Shown here: positions 9,372 through 18,434 of the stretch, piece by piece
Numbering within the stretch: position 1 is the first letter of the stretch
Layout of the letters: the number at the start of each line of letters is the position of its first letter
Assembly: GCA_016716525.1 (NCBI GenBank)
Contig: JADJWE010000006.1
Location: 372,001-436,000, forward strand
DNA: 64,000 nucleotides
From: Candidatus Flexicrinis affinis
Lineage (GTDB): Bacteria > Chloroflexota > Anaerolineae > Aggregatilineales > Phototrophicaceae
Direction: 5' to 3'
Notes under the pieces: model-generated
Database searches by the model: none
What the model was told of the DNA's origin: nothing
Seen by the model: only the letters and a program-made list of their open reading frames with translations
Position numbers and translations under genes: made by a program

Positions 9372-12257
9372 ATGAACAACCAGAATCTCGCCGGCCAGAC
9401 AATCGGCCAGTACGAACTCGTCGAGCTGCTTGGCGCGGGTGGTATGGGCGCTGTGTACCGCGCGGTGCAAACGTCGCTTGGGCGCGAGGTTGCGCTCAAG
9501 GTGCTGTCCGCCGCGCTGGTCAACGAACCCGGCTATCTGGAACGGTTCAACCGCGAGGCGCGCGTCTCGGCCGCGCTCGAACACGACCACATCGTGCCGG
9601 TCTACGATTTTGGCGCGCAGCAGGATTTGACGTACGTCGTGATGCGCCTGCTGACGGGCGGCTCGCTCGACTCGCGAATGCGCCAGCGCAAGGACGAGAA
9701 GCCATCGTTGAACGAGGCCGTCTCGCTGCTCAACGCGATGGCGTCGGCGCTCGACTACGCGCACAGCCGGGGTGTGATCCACCGGGACATCAAGCCCGCC
9801 AACATCATGTTCGACCAGAACGGCAAGCCGTACTTGGTCGACTTCGGCATCGCCAAGATCCTCGACGCGACCGGCGCAGGGCTGACCGGCACCGGCATGG
9901 CGATGGGCAGCCCGTACTACATGCCGCCCGAGCAGTGGCGCGGCGAAAACGCGACCGCGGCCAGCGACCAGTATGCGCTGGCGGTCACCGTGTATTCGAT
10001 GCTGGCCGGACGCCCGCCGTTCGAGGCGACCAGCACGCCGGCCCTGATGTACAAGCACTTCCACGATCAGCCGGAACCGCTGAAGAACTTCCGGCAGGAC
10101 GTGCCAGAACCACTGATGCTGGTGCTGGCTAAGGCCATGGCCAAAGACGCGTCCGAACGGTTCGGATCGGTTAGCGAGTTCGCCAACGCCTTCCAGATCG
10201 CAGCCGGCGCCGATCTCGGTCAAGCGACCGGTTTCTTCACGTTCCCGGTGCAGCGCACGCCGCTGCCGAGTGCGCGGCTTACGCCAACGCCGGCATCGAG
10301 CGCAACGCCGCCCGGTTCCGGAAGTACGCCACCACAGACCACGCCGGCAGGCGCGACACCTACCTCGTCCGGTACGACACCGCCCCCGCCAACGGCCAGC
10401 GGCCCGGTTCCCAAAGCGCCGCCGCCGCAAGGACGCGGTCCTCTGCCGTACATCCTCGGCGGTATCGTCGTGATTGCCCTGTTGATCGTCGGTGCGCTGG
10501 CGCTGTCGGGCGGCGGCGCGGTCGATCCCACGCCCACGCCGACGCTGACCACGACTGCGCCGTTGATCGCAGATGTCTCCCAAACGCCGGAGCCGACCGC
10601 GACCGACACACTGCGGCCGGAGGATTTCGCACGGGCCACGCGCAATGCCCAGCTCACCATTCAGGCCGAGTTGACATCGTTGGCGGTCGTTGACCTCACC
10701 GAGACGGCATCGGTTTGGACAGCGACGTTCACGGCGACGTATACGCCGACCTACACCGCAAGCGCAACCGCGACGGCGACCGATCAACCGACTGCGACCG
10801 CTACTCCCACTGCAACCGATACACCCACGCCTACCTCGACGGCGACCGAATCCGCAACCGCCACGCCGACGAATACCGCAACCATCACGCCGAGCCGCAC
10901 GCCAACCGGCACCGCGACCGCGACTTCCAGCCCGACCGCAACAGCGACACGCACGCCATCGCCCGTACCCACCAGCGTCGTGGCCGGCGCAGAGGTCGTC
11001 GCGTTCGAGGGCTTCGATAGCTCACAACTCGGTAGTTGGACGTCAACCCAAGCCCGCCTGCAAGACGGCATCATGACGATCTCCGGGGAAGCCTCAAACG
11101 ACTACCCATTCACGTACCCGGACTGGCAGATTTCGGGCGGTGAGGGTGTCGTCGTGGACTTCCGGCTTGCACAGCGCGGACATATGGCGATGTTCATCGA
11201 GCGCGGCACTTGGAATGCGATCCAGAACGCGTGGCTGCCGGGCAGCTATCGCAAGTTCGGCCTCTCGAGCGAGGGGTTGGCAGCGGCATATTGGAAAGCG
11301 GAGTACTACGTTGACGACTCTGTGACCGAGCTGGGTCAAACCCAAGCCATCGCGCACAATCGCTGGTATACCCTCCTCCTTCGGACCCACACCGACGGGA
11401 CCCTAACCGCGCAAATTTGGGAACGGGACAATCCCACGCGAGGTTTTCGCCTGGACACCACCCATTCCGTCTCGGACGGACAGGACGCGTCTTGGAACTT
11501 CTTCATTTTCTTAGGCAATGGCGCACTCGAAATCGACTCGGTGTCGAAGGTACGCATCGCGGACGACGCACCACCGTTGATCGCGCCACCGGGCGTGACA
11601 CCCAGCGCCACACCGACCCCAGTCCCCCTGCCCACCAGCGTCGTGCCGGCAGCGGAGGTCGTCGCGTTCGAGGGCTTCGACGGCAGCAGGCTTGTGGACT
11701 GGTACACGAATCCACCGGGATGGGCCGACTCGGACAACGGCGTGCTGCGGCTGAACGAAGTCGGCGGCGATGTCTACGCACTCACCGGGCCGCCGTGGAC
11801 GATCACTGACGGCGAAGGCGTGCTGATCGAGTTCAAGCAGGTCGAACGCGGCAACGTCACGTTCTTTATTGACCATGACGAATGGGACACGCCCTTATAT
11901 CGCCGCTTTGGCGTATCGAGTACCGGTGGACTCTCGCCGTATTGGACGACCGACTTCGTAATCGGCAGTTCGTGGAACACGCTCAACCAATCGGAGCCGT
12001 TGGCGCGCGACCGCTGGTACGTGCTGCTCTTCCGCATTTACGACGGCGGAACCTATACGGCTCAAATCTGGGAGCGTGACAACCCCGAGCGCGGGTTCCG
12101 GCTGAATACACAACGCACGTTTAGCTTCGTGGCCGGGTTCGACAGCGAAGACTGGACGGTGAACCTCGAGGTCTACCGCGGCGCGCTTGAGATCGACTCC
12201 ATATCCAAGCTGCGCTTCACAGACGACGTGCCCGCGCTTATCGCGCCGCCGGGGTGA
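9372..12257 (+). CDS. Transmembrane serine/threonine protein kinase with extracellular LamG-like domains (5' part of frameshifted gene)
   Basis: 961 aa as it stands. The kinase domain covers about residues 14-270: glycine loop GAGGMGAVY, Lys in VALKVL, catalytic HRDIKPANIM, DFG, and APE-like MPPEQW. A Pro/Thr-rich stretch leads to one membrane helix (about 356-380, YILGGIVVIALLIVGALAL). Outside the membrane are about 150 residues of T/P/A-rich linker and two tandem domains beginning EVVAFEGFD that look like LamG/DUF1080-type beta-sandwiches. The frame stops at TGA 12255-12257 exactly where the linker IAPPGVTPSAT of the preceding repeat would continue; one missing G explains it. Corrected, the protein spans 9372-13144 (about 1257 aa). 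It probably senses a wall or extracellular polymer ligand. Confidence 0.85.
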   Translation: MNNQNLAGQTIGQYELVELLGAGGMGAVYRAVQTSLGREVALKVLSAALVNEPGYLERFNREARVSAALEHDHIVPVYDFGAQQDLTYVVMRLLTGGSLDSRMRQRKDEKPSLNEAVSLLNAMASALDYAHSRGVIHRDIKPANIMFDQNGKPYLVDFGIAKILDATGAGLTGTGMAMGSPYYMPPEQWRGENATAASDQYALAVTVYSMLAGRPPFEATSTPALMYKHFHDQPEPLKNFRQDVPEPLMLVLAKAMAKDASERFGSVSEFANAFQIAAGADLGQATGFFTFPVQRTPLPSARLTPTPASSATPPGSGSTPPQTTPAGATPTSSGTTPPPPTASGPVPKAPPPQGRGPLPYILGGIVVIALLIVGALALSGGGAVDPTPTPTLTTTAPLIADVSQTPEPTATDTLRPEDFARATRNAQLTIQAELTSLAVVDLTETASVWTATFTATYTPTYTASATATATDQPTATATPTATDTPTPTSTATESATATPTNTATITPSRTPTGTATATSSPTATATRTPSPVPTSVVAGAEVVAFEGFDSSQLGSWTSTQARLQDGIMTISGEASNDYPFTYPDWQISGGEGVVVDFRLAQRGHMAMFIERGTWNAIQNAWLPGSYRKFGLSSEGLAAAYWKAEYYVDDSVTELGQTQAIAHNRWYTLLLRTHTDGTLTAQIWERDNPTRGFRLDTTHSVSDGQDASWNFFIFLGNGALEIDSVSKVRIADDAPPLIAPPGVTPSATPTPVPLPTSVVPAAEVVAFEGFDGSRLVDWYTNPPGWADSDNGVLRLNEVGGDVYALTGPPWTITDGEGVLIEFKQVERGNVTFFIDHDEWDTPLYRRFGVSSTGGLSPYWTTDFVIGSSWNTLNQSEPLARDRWYVLLFRIYDGGTYTAQIWERDNPERGFRLNTQRTFSFVAGFDSEDWTVNLEVYRGALEIDSISKLRFTDDVPALIAPPG

Positions 12258-13144
12258 CGCCGTCCGCGACCTTTACGCCGCGCCCCACCGCAACCCCCGT
12301 CCCGACAAGCACCGAGTTGGCACTTGCGACCCTTGTCCCGGCCGTCGCGCGGCTGTTCGAGGAGAACTTCGGCGACGGCGAGGCGAACGGCATCACGCGG
12401 CGGTTGGGCGGAGCTTGGGAAGTCCGCCGGATCGCGGGGAACAACGTGTACTGCAACGTCGGTGACAGCACCGACGACTTCGACCTGATCGTGTTCGGCG
12501 AGCCGTCATGGGATAACTACATCCTGCAGGTGGACGTTGCGTTCAGGGCGGCGACTCCGGGTGCGCTCGTCGAGCTGTACGGGCGCTATGACGGCAGCGA
12601 CACCCTCAATGCCTACCGTGCCTACTTCGATCTCGGCGGCGGCGGCGCGTCGCTGGCGTATTACAGCCCGGAACGAATTCTCGGTGGCGTCGGATACACG
12701 ATCGAAGCCAACCGCTGGTATACGCTGCAGCTCGAAATGATTGGACGGCGGCTGCGCTATTCGATCGACGGCGACGTCGTGATCGGCAACTTCGACAACA
12801 GCAGCAGCGAAGGCTTAGCAGGTGTCCTCGTCCACCGGGGTACCGAGGCGTGCATCGACAACGTGCGCGTGTGGCTGCCCAACGCGCCTGAGAACGCGAT
12901 CACCGTGAGCGTGTTCACGAGGGCCGAGTCGGTTAATCTACGCACCGGCCCCACCACAAGTTCGCTGAGGGCAGGTACGGTCAGCAGCGGCGACTTCCTG
13001 ACCGCCATCGGCCGCGATTCAAGTGCGACGTGGCTGCAAGTCCGCACGCGCAGCGGCGTGACGGCGTGGATCGCCACCAACTTAGTACGGCCTTTGGGTG
13101 GGGTAACCGTCGACCTTAACGACCTGCCGGTCACGGCGCCGTAG
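12254..13144 (+). CDS. C-terminal extracellular part of the kinase: beta-sandwich plus SH3b domain
   Basis: 296 codons from GTG 12254, overlapping the kinase stop as GTGA. The first residues (TPSATFTPRPTATPVPTST) are the same kind of linker as between the kinase's earlier repeats, so this is most simply the kinase C-terminus displaced by a 1-nt deletion in the GGGG run at 12251-12254. It holds a third beta-sandwich (LFEENFGDGEANG ... DNVRVW) and a bacterial SH3 domain (SVNLRTGPTTSSLRAGTVSS). There is no signal peptide or membrane segment, so as a separate protein it would stay in the cytoplasm, which is unlikely for an SH3b module. Confidence 0.75.
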   Translation: MTPSATFTPRPTATPVPTSTELALATLVPAVARLFEENFGDGEANGITRRLGGAWEVRRIAGNNVYCNVGDSTDDFDLIVFGEPSWDNYILQVDVAFRAATPGALVELYGRYDGSDTLNAYRAYFDLGGGGASLAYYSPERILGGVGYTIEANRWYTLQLEMIGRRLRYSIDGDVVIGNFDNSSSEGLAGVLVHRGTEACIDNVRVWLPNAPENAITVSVFTRAESVNLRTGPTTSSLRAGTVSSGDFLTAIGRDSSATWLQVRTRSGVTAWIATNLVRPLGGVTVDLNDLPVTAP

Positions 13145-13206
13145 CGCGGCGAGTCGGCTCGGTGCGCATGCTATACTGAGGACGCTGGTTGATTGGAGTC
13201 TCAGCG

Positions 13207-13773
13207 ATGGCCTCACTGCCTCAAACTGCCATAACCGCGGCGGAGTTCGAAGCGATGCTTGAACGCGCCGGCGAACAAGGCCGCCTGATCGAACTCATCG
13301 ACGGAGAGGTGATTGAGAAGGTGGTCACGGAACTTCACGGCATCATCGTCCTGCTGCTCGGGCATCACTTGCTGAAACATCAGGAAGACAAGCCAGATAT
13401 TCGGGTGTCGACCGAAGTTCATCACCGTGCCCCGGACGGCGGCCCCAACGTATATCAGCCGGACATCGCCGTGACTCTGCTCACGAACGCGCTGCCGGTG
13501 CAGGACCGGGGCGCCGTGCCACGCATGCCGGACCTCGCCATAGAGGTTTGGTCGCCGACAAACTCGCTGGTGTCGCTGCGCAAAAAGGCCGAGTATTACC
13601 TTGCGCACGGCACGCAGATGGTATGGATCGTCAACCCGAAGAAGCGCCTGATCGACGTGTACCGCGCCGGCGCCGATGTCGAGATCCTCACCGACACCGA
13701 CACACTCGACGGCGGCGACCTGCTGCCGGGGTTCTCGCTGTCCGTCGCCGCGTTATTCGACTCCGTGCGTTAG
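13207..13773 (+). CDS. Uma2-family (DUF820) restriction-endonuclease-like protein
   Basis: 188 aa. ATG 13207 has GGAG 8 nt upstream. Uma2 hallmarks: N-terminal GRLIELIDGEVIEK, the PD-(D/E)XK core with QPDIAV and PDLAIEVWSPTNS, then RKKAEYYLAHGTQMVWIV and a C-terminal GGDLLPGFSLSV. This family is abundant in Cyanobacteria and Chloroflexota and often occurs as many solitary copies; its physiological role is not established. It converges on the ABC exporter gene, with a multi-hairpin repeat between them. Confidence 0.85.
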   Translation: MASLPQTAITAAEFEAMLERAGEQGRLIELIDGEVIEKVVTELHGIIVLLLGHHLLKHQEDKPDIRVSTEVHHRAPDGGPNVYQPDIAVTLLTNALPVQDRGAVPRMPDLAIEVWSPTNSLVSLRKKAEYYLAHGTQMVWIVNPKKRLIDVYRAGADVEILTDTDTLDGGDLLPGFSLSVAALFDSVR

Positions 13774-13781
13774 GTCAAGCC

Positions 13782-13903
13782 TGCGGAGGCTTTCGCCCTC
13801 TGGACTCCCGAATCTGCGAAAACGGGCCGCGTACGGCCCGTTTTCGCGAGATAGGAGGTGCAGGAGTGCAAACTCCTGCCGGGGTTTGGGGCAGCGCCCC
13901 AAG
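13782..13903 (+). repeat. Multi-hairpin intergenic repeat, copy 1
   Basis: Shared frame: gccctctggactccc, a palindrome, gaggtgcaggagtgcaaact, then ggggtttggggcagcgcccc. The central palindrome (13816-13847) has 14-bp arms GCGAAAACGGGCCG / CGGCCCGTTTTCGC with a 4-nt loop. Further stems are GCAGGAGT/ACTCCTGC and GGGGC/GCCCC. Other copies lie at 32601, 38760 and 63131. It sits between convergent genes. Confidence 0.85.
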
Positions 13904-13914
13904 CAACTGCCCTT

Positions 13915-15852
13915 CTACGCCAATCCCATCGCCTGACGTTGGGCGCGGAACTGCGTCTCGTACAGGTTGGCGTACAGACCGCCGAGGGCGAGCAGTTCGC
14001 TGTGCGTGCCGCGCTCGACGACCCGGCCGCGATCCATGACGAAGATTTGATCGGCACTCAGAATGGTGCTCAAACGGTGCGCGATCACGATGCTGGTGCG
14101 GCCCTGCATGACCGTCTTGAGCGCCTCTTGGATGAGCGCCTCGCTCTGGCTGTCGAGACTGCTGGTTGCCTCGTCCAGCACCAGAATACGCGGGTCCTTG
14201 AGGATGACGCGGGCGAGGGCCAACCGCTGCTTCTCGCCGCCGCTGAGCCGGTAGCCGCGCTCGCCGACGACCGTGTCGTAACCCTGCGGCAGTCCGCTGA
14301 TGAAGTCGTGGATATTGGCGGCTTTCGCCGCCGCGACCAGTTCAACGTCGGTGGCGTCCGGACGCGCGTATTTCAGGTTGGTCCGGATCGAATCGTGGAA
14401 CAGGTACGTCTCCTGCGTCACCATGCCGATCGCCGCCGACAGCGACTCCAGCTTGAGGTCGCGCAGGTCGTACCCGTCGAGTAGCACGCGGCCTTCGGTC
14501 GGATCGTACAAGCGCGGGACGAGGTAAGTCATCGTCGTCTTGCCGGCGCCGCTCGGCCCGACCAGCGCGACAAGCTGCCCCGGTACGATGTCGAACGAGA
14601 TATCGTCCAGGGCCTGCTCGCGCGCCTGGCTGCCGTTGCCTGCGGGGGATGCCGTGACGGCCTTGTCGCCGAACGCGGTGTACACGTCCTCGTCCCAATC
14701 GCGCTCGACCGTCGCAAGCAGCGTGCTCGGATCGACCGCGTAGTTGAACGTGACGTGGTCGAACGTCAGCGCGCCGCGCACGTCGGTCAGGGCTACCGCG
14801 TCCGGCGCCTCGTCGATTTCGACCGGCAGATCGAGGACTTCGAACACGCGCTCGAAGCTGACCATCGACGTGGCGAAGTCGACTGGTGCATTGGTCAGTG
14901 CCTGCAGCGGGCCGTAAAGCTGCGTCAGGTATTGGCCAAAGGCGATCAGCGTGCCGATGGTGAACACGCTCGTCAGCACAAGATGCCCGCCCAGCCAATA
15001 CACCAGCGCGGTGCCAGCAGCGCTGATCAGGCCGATCACGACGAACATCGACGTGCCGACCACCGCGCGTTCCACACCGCTGTCACGCACCCGCTTGGCG
15101 CGGTCCTCGAAACGGTGGACTTCGGTGTCGACCCGGCCGAACAGTTTCACGAGCAGCGCGCCGCTGATGTTGAGCGTCTCGTTCATCATCACATTCATCT
15201 GCGCGTTGTAGCCCATCTGCTCGCGGGCAAGCGCGCGCAGACGCGACCCAACCCGCCGCGCGACGAGGTAGAACAGCGGCAGCACACCCACGCCGAGGAT
15301 CGTCAGCCGCCATTCCATCGCCAGCAGCACGCCGAGCGTGGCGACCACTGTAAACAGGTTCGTGATGATGTCGACGATGGTGTTGCTCACGGCGCGCTGT
15401 GCGTCGATCACATCGTCATTGAGGCGGGTCGTGAGCTCGCCGCTTTTGGTGTTGGTGAAGAAGCGCAGCGACATCTTCTGCATGTGCGCATACAGCGCCA
15501 CGCGCAGGTCATAGATGACGCCCTCGCCGATCGTCGCGTTGAGCCGGCGCTGCACCACGCGGATGCCGCCGCCGACCACTGGTATGGCGATCAATGCGAG
15601 TGCCAGCACGTTGAGCCGTCCGCCGTCCGCGTTCGGAATGGCGTTGTCGAAGAGATCGCGGATGATCTGCGGTGTCAGCAGGCCGAGCGTGGTCGTCGCC
15701 AGAATGGTGATCAACAGAAACACGATACGTAGGGCGTACGGGCGTCCATAGGTCAGCACGCGCCGAATGAGCGCCCACGTCACCTTCTTGGTTTTGGCGT
15801 CGTCGCCGGCAAGGATCACCCGCCGCCAACCCATACCGCCATGAATCATCAT
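13915..15852 (-). CDS. ABC exporter, fused permease and ATPase
   Basis: 645 aa half-transporter. The N-terminal half holds about six membrane helices of the type I exporter fold (residues about 45-350, starting IVFLLITILATTTLGLLTP). The C-terminal ATPase has Walker A GPSGAGKTT, the ABC signature LSGGEKQRLALARVIL, Walker B ILVLDEATSSLD and H-loop IAHRLST. Between them is a linker with an unusual insert (VERDWDEDVYTAFGDKAVTA). It would act as a dimer in the inner membrane; lipid, peptide or drug export cannot be told apart from sequence. It starts at a double ATG (MMIHGG), divergent from the next gene. Confidence 0.9.
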   Translation of the reverse strand: MMIHGGMGWRRVILAGDDAKTKKVTWALIRRVLTYGRPYALRIVFLLITILATTTLGLLTPQIIRDLFDNAIPNADGGRLNVLALALIAIPVVGGGIRVVQRRLNATIGEGVIYDLRVALYAHMQKMSLRFFTNTKSGELTTRLNDDVIDAQRAVSNTIVDIITNLFTVVATLGVLLAMEWRLTILGVGVLPLFYLVARRVGSRLRALAREQMGYNAQMNVMMNETLNISGALLVKLFGRVDTEVHRFEDRAKRVRDSGVERAVVGTSMFVVIGLISAAGTALVYWLGGHLVLTSVFTIGTLIAFGQYLTQLYGPLQALTNAPVDFATSMVSFERVFEVLDLPVEIDEAPDAVALTDVRGALTFDHVTFNYAVDPSTLLATVERDWDEDVYTAFGDKAVTASPAGNGSQAREQALDDISFDIVPGQLVALVGPSGAGKTTMTYLVPRLYDPTEGRVLLDGYDLRDLKLESLSAAIGMVTQETYLFHDSIRTNLKYARPDATDVELVAAAKAANIHDFISGLPQGYDTVVGERGYRLSGGEKQRLALARVILKDPRILVLDEATSSLDSQSEALIQEALKTVMQGRTSIVIAHRLSTILSADQIFVMDRGRVVERGTHSELLALGGLYANLYETQFRAQRQAMGLA

Positions 15853-15964
15853 GGATCATGCCTTCAAATCGGAATTTCGCTTCCATCATAGTAACGCATC
15901 GCCGTTCCAGCGCGTCCTGTACGTATGGGTAGGCAGATCGGCACACAATGGATGGGAATACGGC

Positions 15965-16531
15965 ATGAAGCGACGCCATGTCAACGAGGTCATCGCGGGG
16001 TTGGTGGGCAGAACGCTGGGTGACTTCTGGTCATGGGCGTTCAGCGATGTCCTAAGCAACGCTGCGCGCGGTGTATTGGCGGAGTACCTCGTTGCGGCCG
16101 CGTTGGGCGTTGACGATGGCGTGCGCCAAGAATGGGACGCCGTCGACCTGCGTTATCGTGGCTTTGGCATCGAGGTCAAATCGGCTGCATACGTGCAAAC
16201 ATGGGCGCAGGCGAAACATTCGACGATCAAGTTCGATGTCGGGTACAAACTGTCGTGGGACGCGCAAACGAACACTTACACGACCGAACGATCACGATCG
16301 GCCGATGTGTATGTATTCTGCTTGTTTGCGGCCCTTGACCGCACGACGGCCGACCCGCTGCATCTTCCGGACTGGCAGTTCTACGTGATGCCGACTGCGG
16401 AAGTGAACTCCCGTTTTGGTGTGCAGAAGTCCGTGGCGCTGTCGCGGATCAAAGCGGTGACATCCAGTGTCGGGTTCGACACATTGCGCGACGCGATCGA
16501 CAGTGCGTTGTCCCGGATGAATAACGCTTGA
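15965..16531 (+). CDS. Putative PD-(D/E)XK nuclease-like protein
   Basis: 188 aa from ATG 15965; the frame stays open to 15851, but that would overlap the start of the divergent ABC gene. I do not recognise a named family. The pattern GVLAEYLVAAALG, then WDAVDLRYRGFGIEVKSAAY resembles the PD-(D/E)XK fold: Glu in the first helix, Asp, then E-V-K. The middle carries an aromatic, basic stretch. It could be a solitary restriction-like or repair nuclease. Nothing around it resembles a methylase or a restriction system. Confidence 0.55.
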   Translation: MKRRHVNEVIAGLVGRTLGDFWSWAFSDVLSNAARGVLAEYLVAAALGVDDGVRQEWDAVDLRYRGFGIEVKSAAYVQTWAQAKHSTIKFDVGYKLSWDAQTNTYTTERSRSADVYVFCLFAALDRTTADPLHLPDWQFYVMPTAEVNSRFGVQKSVALSRIKAVTSSVGFDTLRDAIDSALSRMNNA

Positions 16532-16641
16532 GGACGACCGGCGGCAAACCCACGGTACTTAAACGTTGACTCAATGTTTAGGCCAGCCCTTAGCAAATCA
16601 GATAAAATGCGTCTACCGGTGTGGAACGTGGAAGCGGCAGT

Positions 16642-17727
16642 ATGAACAGCAGCACAGTGCACAGCTTGCAGCGCGTGACCGAACGTTGGGCCAAACGCTC
16701 GGCCGGCGTAATCGTCATCCTCGTCGTGTTGGGGGTCGGTTATGCGGCGGGGTGGTCGGCGCGCGATGTCTCCGCGCAGGAGCGCATGCCGCTCACCACC
16801 GTCGAGAAAATCTACGCCAACCTGTACAACCAGATCAGCCCGTCGGTCGTCTCGATTGGCGTGGTCGATCCGCTGTTCGGCGCCGAAATCTCCAACGGGT
16901 CGGGCTTCGTCATCGACGCTGACGGCCACGTGCTGACCAACGCGCACGTCGTCGACGACTCCGGCACCGGCACATTCCTCGAGGTGACGTTCTTCGACGG
17001 CACGCACGTGCGCGGCAGCGTCGTCGGTGTCGACCCCGAGAGCGACCTCGCCGTGCTGCGTGTCAACCTGCCGTCCGACCGCTTGCGTCCGGTCATCTTC
17101 GCCGACAGCGACGACCTCGTCATCGGCCAATCGGCGTTGGCTATCGGCAGTCCCTTCGGCCAACGCTGGACAATGACCGCCGGCATCATCAGCGCGCTCG
17201 ACCGCACGATCGAGGGGTTGGGCGACTTTCAAATCGGCGCGGTCGTGCAGACCGACGCGCCGATCAACCCCGGCAACAGCGGCGGGCCGCTGCTCAACCT
17301 CGCTGGCGAGGTAATCGGCGTCAACGCACAGATCATCAGCGAAACCCGCGCCAATTCCGGCGTCGGGTTCGCCATCCCGTCCAACCTCGCCATGCGCGTC
17401 GCCGACGATCTGCGCGCTAACGGCCGTGTCGAATACGCGTATCTCGGGGTTCAGCGCGCCAACGACATCACGCTGAGCGCGATCGAACGCCTCGGCCTGC
17501 CTAACGATACGCGCGGCCTCGTCATCGGTGGCGTGACCGGCCCCGCCGAAGCGGCCGGCCTGCGCAGCAACGACGTGATCACCGCCATCAACGGCCTGGA
17601 AGTGAGCGGTCTCGGCCCGCTGCTAGCGTATCTGGCGACGTACACCTTACCCGGGCAAACCGTCACCCTGAGCGTACTGCGCGACGGCCAACTGGTCGAC
17701 CTAGCGGTCGAGTTGGGAAGCCGATAA
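16642..17727 (+). CDS. HtrA/DegP-type trypsin-like serine protease with PDZ domain
   Basis: 361 aa, membrane-anchored by an N-terminal helix (AGVIVILVVLGVGYAAGW). Catalytic triad in order: His102 in TNAHVV, Asp135 in ESDLAVL, Ser213 in PGNSGGPL. One PDZ domain follows (YLGVQRANDITL ... GLRSNDVITAINGLEVSG). The ATG at 16642 has GGAAG at a good distance; GTG 16621 in the same frame is the alternative. It degrades or refolds misfolded extracytoplasmic proteins. The only 6-nt gap to the next gene suggests co-transcription with rdgB. A TAAAAT -10-like box is at 16603-16608, without a good -35. Confidence 0.9.
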   Translation: MNSSTVHSLQRVTERWAKRSAGVIVILVVLGVGYAAGWSARDVSAQERMPLTTVEKIYANLYNQISPSVVSIGVVDPLFGAEISNGSGFVIDADGHVLTNAHVVDDSGTGTFLEVTFFDGTHVRGSVVGVDPESDLAVLRVNLPSDRLRPVIFADSDDLVIGQSALAIGSPFGQRWTMTAGIISALDRTIEGLGDFQIGAVVQTDAPINPGNSGGPLLNLAGEVIGVNAQIISETRANSGVGFAIPSNLAMRVADDLRANGRVEYAYLGVQRANDITLSAIERLGLPNDTRGLVIGGVTGPAEAAGLRSNDVITAINGLEVSGLGPLLAYLATYTLPGQTVTLSVLRDGQLVDLAVELGSR

Positions 17728-17733
17728 CCCCGC

Positions 17734-18321
17734 ATGACCACGCCGGTTGTGCTTCTGCTCGCCACCCGAAATCGCGGCAAGCTCGGCGAGCTTCAGCAGC
17801 TTCTCGACGGCTTGCCCATCCGCCTGCTCACCGCCGATGACGTCGGCCTGTCGCACCTCGACGTGGCCGAGACGGGCGATACCCTATTGGAGAACGCGTC
17901 GCTCAAGGCGGCGGCGTACGGCGAGGCCAGCGGTTTGCCAACCGTCGCAGACGACACAGGCCTGTTCGTTGATGCGCTAGGTGGCCGGCCCGGTGTCCAT
18001 ACCGCGCGCTTCGGCGGCCCGCACAAACTCCTCGAGGCCCTGCGCGACATCCCCGCCCCTCGCAGCGCGCACTTCGCCTGCGTGATGACCCTGCATCTGC
18101 CGGATGGGTCGCAGCAGCACGTCACCGGAACCTGCCCCGGCCAGATCACACTCAGCATGCGCGGGTCGGGCGGGTTCGGCTACGATCCGGTGTTTCAGCC
18201 GGAGGGCTACGATCAGACCTTTGCCGAGCTGGGCGAGGCGATCAAGAACCCGATCAGCCATCGCGGGCTGGCAGTCGCGGCGTTGGTACCGCTGCTCAAG
18301 TCGGCGTTGAGCGTGGGCTGA
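17734..18321 (+). CDS. rdgB: Non-canonical purine NTP pyrophosphatase (RdgB/HAM1 family)
   Basis: 195 aa, the usual length. It hydrolyses dITP, dHAPTP and XTP to monophosphates and so keeps deaminated purines out of DNA. Family motifs are complete: ATRNRGKLGEL at the N-terminus, the acidic DDTGLFVDAL, the SGGFGYDPVF loop, and SHRGLAVAAL at the C-terminus. Cytoplasmic. ATG 17734 lies 6 nt after the protease gene. Confidence 0.93.
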   Translation: MTTPVVLLLATRNRGKLGELQQLLDGLPIRLLTADDVGLSHLDVAETGDTLLENASLKAAAYGEASGLPTVADDTGLFVDALGGRPGVHTARFGGPHKLLEALRDIPAPRSAHFACVMTLHLPDGSQQHVTGTCPGQITLSMRGSGGFGYDPVFQPEGYDQTFAELGEAIKNPISHRGLAVAALVPLLKSALSVG

Positions 18322-18338
18322 TCACCTTGTGCTCATGT

Positions 18339-18404
18339 TTGCTTAATTTAAGGCTCATTTGCTATAATCTTGCGTTAATCTGAAATCGGCCAGTAAGGAC
18401 TGGC
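18339..18404 (+). promoter_or_regulatory. Sigma70-type promoter and leader stem-loop of the sensor kinase
   Basis: -35 TTGCTT (18339-18344), 18-bp spacer, perfect -10 TATAAT (18363-18368). The leader then has a small perfect stem-loop, GCCAGT-AAGG-ACTGGC (18389-18404), 30 nt before the start codon. No known riboswitch class is recognised. Confidence 0.75.
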
Positions 18405-18434
18405 GGGTGAAAACAGCTAGAAACGAGACCCCGA

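Noticed and set aside
8310..10787. Long minus-strand open frame of 825 codons across the end of the last beta-helix gene and the kinase gene
   Set aside because: Its translation is Arg/Gly/Ala-rich and low in hydrophobic pattern, it lies antisense to clear domains in two genes, and such frames are common in GC-rich DNA.
10520..10980. Thr/Pro/Ala-rich stretch in the kinase as a possible tandem DNA repeat or phase-variable tract
   Set aside because: The codons vary and there is no exact repeat unit; it reads as an ordinary low-complexity linker.
13207..16531. Uma2 and the nearby PD-(D/E)XK-like gene as a restriction-modification system
   Set aside because: There is no methyltransferase or specificity gene nearby, and the two genes are separated by an ABC exporter on the other strand.
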